Below are positions 53,348 through 61,784 of a stretch of DNA of 64,000 bases, piece by piece. A model generated the notes under the pieces. The model worked only from the letters and a program-made list of their open reading frames with translations. It searched no databases and was not told the DNA's origin. The DNA is taken from NCBI RefSeq assembly GCF_002812725.1, contig NZ_NMUN01000005.1, positions 1 to 64,000 of the forward strand, given 5' to 3'. The translations under genes were made by a program, and so were the position numbers. The DNA comes from Microbacterium sp. BR1. GTDB taxonomy: Bacteria; Actinomycetota; Actinomycetes; Actinomycetales; Microbacteriaceae. Each line of letters opens with the position of its first letter. Position 1 is the stretch's first letter.

Positions 53348-53845
53348 TCAGTCGAGGGGAACGAGTGTCACCTCGCGCACCCCGCGGTCGTCGATGACGA
53401 GGGTCATCATCGTGCGGTGCGGCTGCCGGCGCCGGTCGGTCGGCGAGCCCGGGTTCAGCAGACGAACACCGCCCGGACTGACCGTGTCCCACGGGATGTG
53501 ACTGTGCCCGAAGATCAGGACGTCTGTGTCGGGGAATGAGGCATCCGTCCACGCATGCCGACGCTTGGCGTCACCGGTCTCGTGGATGACCGCGCACCGC
53601 ACCCCCTCGATCTCGCGCCGGGCGATCTCGGGCAGCCGGGCGCGCAGGTCCGGTCCGTCGTTGTTGCCGTAGACGCCGAGCATCTCGCCGTATCGGGACA
53701 GGTCGTCGAGCACGGATGCCCGGGTCCAGTCCCCCGCGTGGACGATCAGGTCCGCGGCGTCGGCGGCGGCCCGCACCTCGTCCGGTACGCCACGCGAGCG
53801 ATCCGGAACGTGCGTGTCGGAGATCAGCAGCAGTCGCGTCGCCAT
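53348..53845 (-). CDS. YfcE/MJ0936-type metallophosphoesterase
   Basis: A 165-residue calcineurin-like phosphodiesterase. Metal-binding motifs in order: LLISDTHVPDR (D-x-H), IVHAGDWTRASVL (GD), VYGNNDGPDLRARL (GNxD), VIHETGDAK in place of the usual GH, FGHSHIPWDT (GHSH) and LLNPGSPTDRRR. This is the small single-domain bacterial form active on phosphodiesters in vitro. Ten bases after the DUF421 gene, so probably in the same operon. Confidence 0.88.
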   Translation of the reverse strand: MATRLLLISDTHVPDRSRGVPDEVRAAADAADLIVHAGDWTRASVLDDLSRYGEMLGVYGNNDGPDLRARLPEIARREIEGVRCAVIHETGDAKRRHAWTDASFPDTDVLIFGHSHIPWDTVSPGGVRLLNPGSPTDRRRQPHRTMMTLVIDDRGVREVTLVPLD

Positions 53846-53855
53846 GGATCAGTCG

Positions 53856-54389
53856 TCACGCCTCGGGTCGCGCGTGCCCGTCGGCGCCCACCACGCCCGC
53901 GAGCGCGGAGCCGTCACCGAGCTTCTCCGTGCTGATCACGCTGATCTTCCCGTTCGTCTCGAGCACGACCGCCGCGATGTCGGACGGATCGCCCGACCCG
54001 GAACTCCTGATCGCCTGCAAGACCTCCGACTCGGCCAGTCGCGCACGCCGCAGCTCGTCCGGCCGCATGACTCCGTGCGAGAGGAGCAGCACGGGCTCCG
54101 AGGTGAGGATGCGCCGTGCGCCGCGCCAACGGGAGGAGATCCACGCGATGACGAACTGGAGGGCTGCGATCAGGCCGAACGCCGTTGCCCCGTCCGCCCA
54201 CGACACCGTGGAACTCAGCAGGGCCGTCGCCAGGATCGATCCGAGTGCGACGGTGACGACGAAGTCGAACACGTTCAGCTGGGCCAGTGTGCGCTTGCCC
54301 GATATGCGCAGCACGACGATGACCGTGAGGTAGGCGGCCGTCCCGAGCACCAGGATGCGCCCGAGGTCGGACCAGGAATCGAACCACAT
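53856..54389 (-). CDS. DUF421 (YetF-like) membrane protein
   Basis: A 177-residue protein with three N-terminal helices (RILVLGTAAYLTVIVVLRIS, FVVTVALGSILATALL, ATAFGLIAALQFVIAWISS) and a cytoplasmic domain. RISGKRTLAQLNVFDFVVTV is the DUF421 signature, and LLSHGVMRPDELRRARLAES begins the C-terminal YetF domain, which is involved in spore or membrane physiology in Bacillus. Its role here is unknown. ATG 54389 has GGAAG 9 nt upstream. Cotranscribed with the metallophosphoesterase. Confidence 0.85.
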   Translation of the reverse strand: MWFDSWSDLGRILVLGTAAYLTVIVVLRISGKRTLAQLNVFDFVVTVALGSILATALLSSTVSWADGATAFGLIAALQFVIAWISSRWRGARRILTSEPVLLLSHGVMRPDELRRARLAESEVLQAIRSSGSGDPSDIAAVVLETNGKISVISTEKLGDGSALAGVVGADGHARPEA

Positions 54390-54486
54390 GTGCGCCTGCT
54401 TCCGTTCGAGGGTGGATCGGCGTGTGCCAGGGTCGCAGACCCTCGTGATCACCGCACGGGGGTTGCCCCGGTTCGCCCTCCGTGCC

Positions 54487-55107
54487 TCAGGCCGAGCGGT
54501 AGACCTCGACGGTGTCCGGCCGCTGCTGCACCGCGAGGACGAGAGACAGGATGCCGAGGCCCAGGGTCCCGCTCAGGGCAGCGAGCGTTCCGACGAGCGC
54601 GAGCAGATCCGCCCAGCTCTGGATCGCGCCGGGCCCGACCGAGACGAAGACGATCTGCGGCACGGCCCACGCGAGCGCTTGGAACCCCAGAACCCACAGC
54701 GGAGCCCAGCACCAGCGCGACGCCACGACGCCGGCCCGGGCGATCTGGGTCGCCGCGATCAGGGCGGCGCCGGTCTGCACGACCAGGGTGACGTATCCAT
54801 AGGTCGTCCAGGCACCGAGCGACGTTCCGTCCTGCGGCAGCAACCGGACGGCTACGGTGTCGATCAGCGGCCACACGGCCACGATCGTCATCGTCGTGAC
54901 ACCGAGCGGACGTCGGGCCACCACGCTCGCCGCGGCCGTGGTTCCGAAAGCGAACAGCATCACCGCGACCGCGTAGACGAGGTCCGCGACGCCGCCGAGG
55001 ACGAACACGCCCGGCATCCCCGGGCCGGTCGAGCGGAGCATCCCGAGTACACCGCAGACGATGAGCCCCATGCCGCCGAGAGTCCAGGTCCGTCGTCGAT
55101 CACGCAT
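54487..55107 (-). CDS. Six-helix membrane protein of unknown function
   Basis: A 206-residue integral membrane protein with six hydrophobic segments, among them TLGGMGLIVCGVLGMLRS, VLGGVADLVYAVAVMLFAFG, LVVQTGAALIAATQIARAG and LLALVGTLAALSGTLGLGIL. Short charged loops; no known motif. TAGCGT (55114-55119) ends 6 nt before ATG 55107, so the start is well supported and the mRNA probably leaderless. It stands alone between the DUF421 unit and the lamin-tail gene. Confidence 0.7.
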   Translation of the reverse strand: MRDRRRTWTLGGMGLIVCGVLGMLRSTGPGMPGVFVLGGVADLVYAVAVMLFAFGTTAAASVVARRPLGVTTMTIVAVWPLIDTVAVRLLPQDGTSLGAWTTYGYVTLVVQTGAALIAATQIARAGVVASRWCWAPLWVLGFQALAWAVPQIVFVSVGPGAIQSWADLLALVGTLAALSGTLGLGILSLVLAVQQRPDTVEVYRSA

Positions 55108-55163
55108 GCGGCCACGCTACCGAACGCTCGCGCGCCATGCCCATGCATGCCCTGCATGCCGAG

Positions 55164-55204
55164 TCGGGCGGTGCCCGTGGATCCGCTCCACCGGCACCGC
55201 CCGA
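55164..55204 (-). terminator. Hairpin after the lamin-tail gene
   Basis: TCGGGCGGTGCC (55164-55175) and GGCACCGCCCGA (55193-55204) are perfectly inverted, with an inner GTGGA/TCCAC pair. It starts 17 bases past the stop at 55222. Confidence 0.6.
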
Positions 55205-55221
55205 TTCGACCGACGGATGCG

Positions 55222-58200
55222 TCAGGCCGAGCGCACGCGCCTGCGCACGACGACCGCGGTGAGGCCCGCGAGCATCAGGAACAGCGCCAGAGCCAGGCCC
55301 GTGCCGTTTTCCTCCGAACCGGTCTGGGCGAGCGTGCCAGCCGCCACGATCCGGATGCTGGTCCAGCCCAGCAGCTCGCCGCCCGCCGCGAAGACGGCCA
55401 GGCGGTGCGTCCCGATCTCGGCGCTCGACGGAATCGTGACCGCGATCCGACCGAAGGCATCGAGCGTGCCCGATGCGATCTGCACCGGTGTCGAGTACAT
55501 CCACACCGTTACGGGGGTGCCCGCATTCTGCGAGCCGGTGTTGATCGTCACACGCCCACCCGCCTCGGCGGCGATCGGCGCCGTGACATCACCGCTGTTG
55601 GCCTCGACCAGCTGCTCGCCGGCGAGCGGCGCACCCGATCCCGTCTGTGGAAGACCCGGGGTGCCGGGGGTGCCGGTGCCGGGGGTGCCGGTGCCGGGCG
55701 TGCCCGTTCCGGGGTCGACGACGCTCGCCGACACCGTACCGGAGTGCAGGGCGCTCGAGGTGAAGCCGTCCGCGAACCACCACGCCGCGCGGGCGAACCC
55801 GGCGACCGCCGAGGGCGCCGTGGCGAAGCCCTCGTTGTTGATGTCGGGCATGCTCGCGGGTCGCGCGACGTGCACGATCGCGGGCTGAGGGGTGCCGTTG
55901 AGCGTGATCTGCGCGGCGGTGCCCTGGCATCCGTTGTCGCAGACCGCCCACAGCACATCGAGCACGGTGTCGTAATCGAGCGCCATGACACCCGTGAGTC
56001 CCGGGTCGAGCGTCGCGACGAGCTGTGCCGTGCCGTTCGCGTTCAGGGCGAAGGCGAACACCCCGCCACCGTCCTCGACCGCGACGAAGAACAGGCCGTC
56101 ACCGTGGCCGGGGTAGCGCGTCGGGTCGTACGCCGCGTTGGTCGTCGTGTCGATCAGACCCGTGAGGTCGCCGTCGGCAATCCACTCGACCGCCTCGATA
56201 CCGAGGTTCGCGCCGACGCTCGGCAGCAGGGTCGTGAGGTCCCATTCCTGGGTTGCCACGACGTCGGGGCCCGGCGCGTCCGGGTCGACCTTCAGGACGA
56301 CGTTCTGGTTGACGCCCTTGGCGCTGTTGTCGCGCTCGGAGGCGAGGTACACCCAGCCGGAGCCGTCGACCGTGATGCCTTCGGTGTCGGGACCCGCCGC
56401 AGAGGGGTTCGAGGCATCCCGCTGGAAGCGTGCGCGCTTGCCATCGGCCCACCCGTCGACGAACGTCGCCGAGCCGTTGGCACCGACCTCGAGCTTCCAG
56501 AACGTGCCCGTGCCATTGTCGACGGCCCAGAGGAAGGTGCCGTCCGACGTCAGCTGCGTGTCGAGTCCGGAGCTGTCCGCGAGGAACATCGGGGCCGTGT
56601 CGACGACCGTGACCGTGCCGGATCCGGGCCACTCGCCAACGGGGATGTCGCCGACGCAGATGTTCGCGGCGCCCTTCGTCGGCTCGGCTGTCGCGGCGAA
56701 CGTTCCGGACACATCGGGGCAACGGCCCCACGTGGTCGCGGCGTGGTCGGGACCCCAGGTCGTGGAGTCGCGCAGCGCGTCGCCCTCGAACAGGCGGACG
56801 CTGTCGTCCTTCCCGAGGCCGAAGCCCAGCGTCTCGCCCTCGATCACGAGGTAGCCCAGGGCGGGGATGGTCGTGCCCGCCGGGATCTCGTACGCGTGGG
56901 TGTCGTCGTTGTCCTTCACGACGATTCCGCCCACATCCAGCACGGTCGAGGTCGGGTTCACAAGCTCGACCCAGTCACCGGGCTCACCGCCGTCCGATTC
57001 CACCTCGTTGATGCGGACGGGGTTGCCGCAGGCGTTCAGCAGGCCCTTGGTCGAGACGCCGAGGTCGACGAAGTCGCCGGTTCCGTCGGCGCAGCGCGCC
57101 CAGACACCCGTGGCATGCGCGGAGTAGGCGTACTCGGCGACCGTGACGTTCTGCGCGTTCCGGACGGTGACGGTGTCGCCGCCGCCCAGCCCGAACACGA
57201 AGTCGGTCGGCTGATCGAAGACGAACAGCGCACCCGGCGCGAGCGTGGTTCCGCTCGGCAGCGGTGTGGTCTCGGACGCGTGACCGATCGGGTCGCTGTC
57301 CATGACCGACCAGCCGGAGAGGTCGACCGTGGTCGCACCCATGTTGATGATCTCGATCCAGTCGGTGGCGTCACCGTTCGATTCGATCTCGTTGATCTGC
57401 ACGTCGGGCAGCACGCACGAGTTCGTGGCGCCCGGCGTCGGGTAGGCGAGAACGAACGGCCCTTCCCCGTCGGGGCAGCGCGCGAGCGTCGCCGCTGCGG
57501 CGTCACCGTCGATCGCGGCGTGTCCGGACCACGGCAGCGAGTCGTCGATCAGCGCGAGTGAGGCGTCGTAGAGGCGGATGCGGTCGGCGCTGCCGATCCC
57601 GACGGCCGTGTCGAAACGGGCAACCGACCCGCCCACGAGGCCGACCGTGTCGGCCTGAACCAGGACGTATCCACCACCCGCGATCGACGTTCCCGCCGGG
57701 AACTGCCAGCGGTGATCGTCGGAGTCGTCGCGGATCTCGTAGCCCGAGATGTCGAGCGCCTCCGTGCCGGGGTTGTAGAACTCGACCCAGTCGGCCGGCT
57801 GCGAGTCGATCTCGTTGATCACGACCGAGCCGGGCGTGGGGATCGGCGCGCAGTCGTTCGCGGCGCCGGGCGTGGCGACCGTGGCCGGGGCCCAGGCATC
57901 CGTCCCGTCGGGGCAGCGCGCCCAGATGGCGAGGGGCGCGGTGTTCGCGTACGCGTAAGCGTCGACCTCGGTTCCGGATGCGTCGTACAGCACGACTTCG
58001 TCACCCTTGCCGAGCCCGAAGGGGAAGTCGGTGTCTTTGACGAGCATGACGAAGCCACCGGCGGGGATCATGGTTCCCGCGGCGAGGTCGCCGAACTCGG
58101 TGCGCTTGTCGTCGGCGACGCGCCATCCGGTCAGGTCGACCGTTGCGGTGCCCCGGTTGAAGAGCTCGATCCGGTCGGTATAGCCCGAGATCTCGTCGTA

Positions 58201-58794
58201 GTAGATCTCGTTGACGACCACATCGGATGCGACGGGGTCGGGGTCGGGATCGGCCGAGCCGGACGGATCGGGGTCCGGGTCCGTCGAACCGGACGGGTCG
58301 GGGTCGGGCTCCGCCGCCGCGAACGTGTTCGCCGCGCCCTTGGTCGCCTCGCTGGTGAGCGCCCATTCGCCCGCGTCGTTCACGCCCCAGGTCGTGGCGG
58401 CGTGCGACGTCCAGGTGTATTCGTCGACGAGGTTCGCAGACGCGTCGAACAGCCGCACGGAATCGCCGCCGCCGAGGCCGAAAGCGAAGTCGCCCGCGCC
58501 CGAGACGACGGCGTCGAGCACGAGGAACTCTCCCGCGGCCACGGTCGTGCCGACCGGGATCGTGTACGAATCCGCATCCGTCGAGTCCTTCACCACGTAC
58601 CCGTCGAGAACGATCGGCGTGTCGCTCGGGTTGTAGAACTCGATCCAGTCACCCGGGGTACCGCCCGATGATTCGATCTCGTTGATACGGATGCCGGGTT
58701 GATCGGCGACAGCGGTGGCCGGCAGCGCGACGACGGCGGCAACGCCGAGGGCGCACGCCACCGTGGCGGCGAGCCCGGAAGACAGGCGGGGCAT
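55222..58794 (-). CDS. Secreted, cell-wall-anchored protein with five lamin-tail domains
   Basis: A 1190-residue surface protein. Signal peptide about 1-30 (cleavage near ATAVADQ). Five lamin-tail (LTD) domains at about 35-158, 192-317, 323-461, 464-590 and 592-714, each opening with INEI.S...DWIEF.NP. An acidic DPDPSGS linker (162-190) separates the first two. About 726-1010 resembles a beta-propeller or esterase-like domain (LTSDGTFLWAVDNGTGTFWK; DTEGITVDGSGWVYLASERD). Then a GTGTPG linker, an internal LPQTG, an Ig-like segment, and the C-terminus LAQTGSEENG plus hydrophobic helix plus RRRVRSA, a sortase signal. AGGAG lies 4 nt before ATG 58794. Function unknown; adhesion or extracellular nucleic-acid or phosphate scavenging are guesses. 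Confidence 0.85.
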   Translation of the reverse strand: MPRLSSGLAATVACALGVAAVVALPATAVADQPGIRINEIESSGGTPGDWIEFYNPSDTPIVLDGYVVKDSTDADSYTIPVGTTVAAGEFLVLDAVVSGAGDFAFGLGGGDSVRLFDASANLVDEYTWTSHAATTWGVNDAGEWALTSEATKGAANTFAAAEPDPDPSGSTDPDPDPSGSADPDPDPVASDVVVNEIYYDEISGYTDRIELFNRGTATVDLTGWRVADDKRTEFGDLAAGTMIPAGGFVMLVKDTDFPFGLGKGDEVVLYDASGTEVDAYAYANTAPLAIWARCPDGTDAWAPATVATPGAANDCAPIPTPGSVVINEIDSQPADWVEFYNPGTEALDISGYEIRDDSDDHRWQFPAGTSIAGGGYVLVQADTVGLVGGSVARFDTAVGIGSADRIRLYDASLALIDDSLPWSGHAAIDGDAAAATLARCPDGEGPFVLAYPTPGATNSCVLPDVQINEIESNGDATDWIEIINMGATTVDLSGWSVMDSDPIGHASETTPLPSGTTLAPGALFVFDQPTDFVFGLGGGDTVTVRNAQNVTVAEYAYSAHATGVWARCADGTGDFVDLGVSTKGLLNACGNPVRINEVESDGGEPGDWVELVNPTSTVLDVGGIVVKDNDDTHAYEIPAGTTIPALGYLVIEGETLGFGLGKDDSVRLFEGDALRDSTTWGPDHAATTWGRCPDVSGTFAATAEPTKGAANICVGDIPVGEWPGSGTVTVVDTAPMFLADSSGLDTQLTSDGTFLWAVDNGTGTFWKLEVGANGSATFVDGWADGKRARFQRDASNPSAAGPDTEGITVDGSGWVYLASERDNSAKGVNQNVVLKVDPDAPGPDVVATQEWDLTTLLPSVGANLGIEAVEWIADGDLTGLIDTTTNAAYDPTRYPGHGDGLFFVAVEDGGGVFAFALNANGTAQLVATLDPGLTGVMALDYDTVLDVLWAVCDNGCQGTAAQITLNGTPQPAIVHVARPASMPDINNEGFATAPSAVAGFARAAWWFADGFTSSALHSGTVSASVVDPGTGTPGTGTPGTGTPGTPGLPQTGSGAPLAGEQLVEANSGDVTAPIAAEAGGRVTINTGSQNAGTPVTVWMYSTPVQIASGTLDAFGRIAVTIPSSAEIGTHRLAVFAAGGELLGWTSIRIVAAGTLAQTGSEENGTGLALALFLMLAGLTAVVVRRRVRSA

Positions 58795-59000
58795 GAGGCT
58801 CCTGAAGATGGTGAGAACGGGTTCCGTCCACACCATCGAGGTCGCCTGGACGGTCGGGAACCGTGCGGTGTCCGCCGGGTTAACGCTCCGGGTCCCGCGG
58901 CCCATGCGGTCGATACAGGACCCCGCGGCATCCCCATCCCGTGCGCCGCCGAGCTCGCTCCTGTTAGCGTGAAGCCACGATCGGGCGGAGGTGATCAGCG

Positions 59001-59285
59001 GTGCGGGAGTTGTGCTCTGCCCTTCTGACGCTCGTGCTCGTCGCCGCCGGCGCCACGTCCACCCTCGAATCCGGGGCGACGATCGGTCTGGTCGTCATCG
59101 TCGTCGCGGCGGTCGCGACGCTTGCGGTGCTCGCGCACCTGGTGCGGCTCCACGCATCCGGGTCCGGCACCCGGATCGACCCGGACGGTTCGCTCGGCAT
59201 CGCCACTCCCCCGGCGCAGAGCGATCCGGATGCCGCGGGCCACTCCCGCCCTCGAGCCCCGGGTATCGCGGCCTCGGCCGCGTAG
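59001..59285 (+). CDS. DUF6412-like small membrane protein
   Basis: A 94-residue protein with two helices (LCSALLTLVLVAAGA and ATIGLVVIVVAAVATLAVLA) and a Pro/Asp-rich tail. It resembles DUF6412 proteins located before YidC in Microbacteriaceae; the family call is from memory. GTG 59001 has GGAGGTGATC 4 nt upstream, a near-complete match to the 16S anti-Shine-Dalgarno, and TAGCGT at 58966 as a likely -10. It is followed 93 bases later by yidC, probably in one operon. Confidence 0.7.
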   Translation: MRELCSALLTLVLVAAGATSTLESGATIGLVVIVVAAVATLAVLAHLVRLHASGSGTRIDPDGSLGIATPPAQSDPDAAGHSRPRAPGIAASAA

Positions 59286-59378
59286 CCCTCGGTTTCACGC
59301 CCCCGCCCACGGGGTTTCCTCGCCGACGTCTGTCGCGGCAACACGCCGCCCACCCAGACTCGACGATCGGAAACCTCC

Positions 59379-60161
59379 GTGGACCTCTTCGCCCTACCCC
59401 CTCTCGCCGCCATCCTCGACGCCGTGTATGCGGCGATGATGTGGCTGACCGACCTTCTCTCCCCCATCGCGGGCGACGCATCCGCCGCCGCGGCCATCGT
59501 GCTCGTGACGCTGCTCGTGCGCGCCGCACTGATCCCCGTCGGAATCTCGCAGGCACGAGCCGAGCAGACGCGCGCCCGCCTCGCGCCGCGCCTGCGCGAG
59601 ATCCAGAAGCGCTACAAGAACGACCGCGAGCGCCAGCAGCGCGAGATGATGCGGCTCTACGCCGACGAGAACTCCTCACTGTTCGCCGGATACCTGCCGA
59701 TGCTGGCCCAGGCTCCCGTGGTCGGCGTCATCTACGCGCTGTTCTTGCACACCTCGATCGCGGGCCACGCGAACGCTCTCCTCACCGAGCAACTCGCCGG
59801 TGTGCCCCTTGGCACGTCCGTGCTCGGATCGCTCGGCGCCCCCGACCCGGCGACGTGGGTCGTCTTCGGCGTCCTCGTGCTCATCGTGTGTGCTGTCGCC
59901 GAGGTCACCCGCCGGGCCTTCCGCCCGATCGCCGCCGCGGGTGCGGGTGCGGGTGCAGGTGCGGATACGGATGTCTCACCCCTGACATCCGCGGGCGCCC
60001 GACGCGTGATGGGCCTCCTGCAGTACGCAACGGCCGTCGTGCTGCTGTTCGTGCCGCTCGCCGCAGCCCTCTACCTGACGGTGACGGTCACGTGGACACT
60101 CGCGCAGCGCCTGATCCTGCGGCGCCGCTATCCCCTGCCGCCGGAGGTCCGCCGCGCGTAG
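59379..60161 (+). CDS. YidC/Oxa1-family membrane protein insertase
   Basis: A 260-residue insertase. The core has five helices; VTLLVRAALIPVGISQARAE places the hydrophilic-groove Arg in the first conserved helix, then the cytoplasmic hairpin LAPRLREIQKRYKNDRERQQ, and FAGYLPMLAQAPVVGVIYAL in the next helix. It is shorter than the rnpA-linked actinobacterial YidC, so probably an accessory paralogue, with a Gly/Ala repeat (AGAGAGAGAD) in a loop. The GTG start at 59379 has only a weak CGGAAA site. Confidence 0.85.
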   Translation: MDLFALPPLAAILDAVYAAMMWLTDLLSPIAGDASAAAAIVLVTLLVRAALIPVGISQARAEQTRARLAPRLREIQKRYKNDRERQQREMMRLYADENSSLFAGYLPMLAQAPVVGVIYALFLHTSIAGHANALLTEQLAGVPLGTSVLGSLGAPDPATWVVFGVLVLIVCAVAEVTRRAFRPIAAAGAGAGAGADTDVSPLTSAGARRVMGLLQYATAVVLLFVPLAAALYLTVTVTWTLAQRLILRRRYPLPPEVRRA

Positions 60162-60180
60162 CCCCGACGACGCCGGATAG

Positions 60181-60246
60181 CGCCGAGTGCGCCGGATCCG
60201 CGCGGCGCACAACCGGCGTGTTCGGCGGCAAGCGGCGCACTCGGCG
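60181..60246. repeat. Intergenic palindromic element, related to the one at 1069
   Basis: CGCCGAGTGCGCC (60181-60193) and GGCGCACTCGGCG (60234-60246) form a perfect 13-bp stem. The loop holds CACAACCGGCGTGTTCGGCG, matching AACAACCGGCGTTTTC at 1124-1139. It lies between convergent yidC and the small acidic gene, so it may also serve as terminator. Confidence 0.55.
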
Positions 60247-60259
60247 GGAACCGGGAGTG

Positions 60260-60424
60260 CTATTCGTCCGTGCTCACCCAGGCGGCATCGAGATCGGGCC
60301 CGTCGGGGTCTTCTTCACCCATGCCCACGGCATCGATCGCGGGGCCGGCCTCGCCGGGCTCCACGGCGTCGTGCGGCTCGTCCGCGATCTGCTGTTCGTC
60401 TGCGGGGTCTCGCTCCTGCGACAT
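60260..60424 (-). CDS. Small acidic hypothetical protein, 54 residues
   Basis: MSQERDPADEQQIADEPHDA followed by a Gly/Asp/Pro-rich stretch and ending DLDAAWVSTDE. Very acidic, no Cys and no membrane segment. GAGAGGA lies 6 nt before ATG 60424, a strong ribosome site, which is the main support. No family recognised. Confidence 0.6.
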   Translation of the reverse strand: MSQERDPADEQQIADEPHDAVEPGEAGPAIDAVGMGEEDPDGPDLDAAWVSTDE

Positions 60425-60535
60425 GGTCGTTCCTCTCGATGGTCGGAGCCCGAGCGTCTCACCCGCGAGGGTGCCGCGCCCCCGGGTTGACTCGTGCCCG
60501 CGTCCGCGGTATTCCGCAACGCGCACCCCGCGCGA

Positions 60536-60988
60536 CTAGGCCGCTGTCGCGGGCGTCGCGACGATCGTGCCCTCGACCTCGCACACGCTCGCGAGCGTGT
60601 TGTACACCGTGCCGTACCGGCGCAGGTTCTCGTGCAGCAGTTCGATGCGCCGCGGCGGCTCGTCGGTCACGATGTACAGCTCATAGTGGATGCCCGTGAA
60701 CCGCGGCGGACTGTCCTGCCGATGCGCCATGACGACGACATCGACGTCTTCGTACCGGAACGGCATCAGCTTCGACGACCGTTCCACGTTCTTCAATAGG
60801 CACGCGGCGAACGCGGATGCCAGCAGGTCGGCCGGTCCCGGGAGCCCACTCGGCACCGCGACATCCCAACTTCCGTCGAAGGTGATCGTTTCCGAGCCCG
60901 CGTGCGCGACCGCGGGTCCTCCAGGCGTCGCCCCGGCATGAACCGTGTAGGTGTGCGGCGCGGATGGCCGCGGAGTCGAAACCGTCAT
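60536..60988 (-). CDS. OsmC-family peroxiredoxin-like protein
   Basis: A 150-residue protein of the OsmC/Ohr superfamily, which reduces organic hydroperoxides. The first Cys is in LLASAFAACLLKNVERSSK and the second in YNTLASVCEVEGTI, the two-Cys pattern of active family members. PPRRIELLHENLRRYGTVYN is the linking helix. It is closer to the general OsmC-like group than to Ohr. Start ATG 60988 gives MTVSTPRPSAPHTY; the longer in-frame start would extend into the next intergenic region. It is divergent from the flavodoxin gene. Confidence 0.85.
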   Translation of the reverse strand: MTVSTPRPSAPHTYTVHAGATPGGPAVAHAGSETITFDGSWDVAVPSGLPGPADLLASAFAACLLKNVERSSKLMPFRYEDVDVVVMAHRQDSPPRFTGIHYELYIVTDEPPRRIELLHENLRRYGTVYNTLASVCEVEGTIVATPATAA

Positions 60989-61132
60989 GCCCCCAGCATC
61001 CGTTGCCCGGAACCGGCATCGCTGGGGCGAAGGTCCCGCGATCGACATCCCGGCGGGACCAACGGCCCTGCCGAAGCCGCCGGGGCGGGCAGAGGCTTGA
61101 GCACACGAGCCCTTTCGAGCGAGGAGCGCACG

Positions 61133-61198
61133 ATGGCAAGCCACCGCAGGATTCGAATGCCGCGCGTCGGCAGCGCACACCCCACCCCGGAGAGCTGA
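61133..61198 (+). CDS. Short upstream frame coupled to the flavodoxin gene
   Basis: A 21-codon frame, MASHRRIRMPRVGSAHPTPE plus Ser, basic and ending TGA three bases before the flavodoxin ATG. GAGGAG lies 6 nt before its ATG, a better site than most genes here. It may be a leader peptide that couples or regulates translation of the flavodoxin, or a chance frame with a good site. Confidence 0.4.
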   Translation: MASHRRIRMPRVGSAHPTPES

Positions 61199-61201
61199 GC
61201 G

Positions 61202-61744
61202 ATGGCCGTTCTCGTCGCATACGCCAGCCGACACGGGTCCACGGCGGGCATCGCCGAACGGATCGCCGAGGTCCTGACGGACGCGGGCGTACCGGCCGAG
61301 GCCCGGCCCGTCTCGCGAATCGATGACCTCGATGAGTACGACGCCTTCGTCATCGGGGCCGCCGCGTACATCACGCACTGGTTGAAAGACGCGATGTCGT
61401 TCGTCGAGCATCACCGCCACCTGCTCGCGGCGCGACCGGTCTGGTTGTTCAGCAGCGGTCCCCTCGGCTCAGAATCTATCGGCGCAGACGGCAAAGATCC
61501 GCGCGAGAGCACGCGCCCGAAGGAGTTCGACGAGCTGGCCGACCTGCTGCATCCGCGCGATCAGAAGGTCTTCTTCGGCGCGTGGGACCCGGACGCTCCG
61601 CCGGTCGGAATGGCCGAACGGATGATGAAGCTCGCGCCCGCCGCGGCGAAGTCCCTGCCCGCGGGCGACTTCCGCGACTGGAACGACATCGACGCGTGGG
61701 CGACACAGATCGCCCGAGAACTCGCCGCACCCACTCGCGCGTGA
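61202..61744 (+). CDS. Flavodoxin-domain protein, HemG/FldA-like
   Basis: A 180-residue flavodoxin. The FMN phosphate loop is VAYASRHGSTAGIAERIAEV (about residues 4-23), followed by EYDAFVIGAAAYITHWLKDA and LAARPVWLFSSGPLGSE, the usual FMN-contact loops. The layout (SRHGST rather than S-x-T-G-N-T) is like menaquinone-dependent protoporphyrinogen oxidase HemG and related actinobacterial proteins. The partner is unknown. GGAGA lies 9 nt before ATG 61202, inside the end of the upstream small frame. It is divergent from osmC. Confidence 0.82.
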   Translation: MAVLVAYASRHGSTAGIAERIAEVLTDAGVPAEARPVSRIDDLDEYDAFVIGAAAYITHWLKDAMSFVEHHRHLLAARPVWLFSSGPLGSESIGADGKDPRESTRPKEFDELADLLHPRDQKVFFGAWDPDAPPVGMAERMMKLAPAAAKSLPAGDFRDWNDIDAWATQIARELAAPTRA

Positions 61745-61784
61745 TAGCGCGTCACACCGATCCAGATCACAGAAAGGCACTGCC

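Noticed and set aside
55660..55712. Short tandem GGTGCCGGG-like repeat that might be a CRISPR or regulatory repeat
   Set aside because: It encodes the GTGTPG linker of the lamin-tail protein in frame, has no spacers and is only about 50 bases.
54355..57561. A 1068-codon plus-strand frame opposite the lamin-tail gene
   Set aside because: Antisense shadow; the opposite strand encodes a protein with signal peptide, repeated domains and sorting signal.
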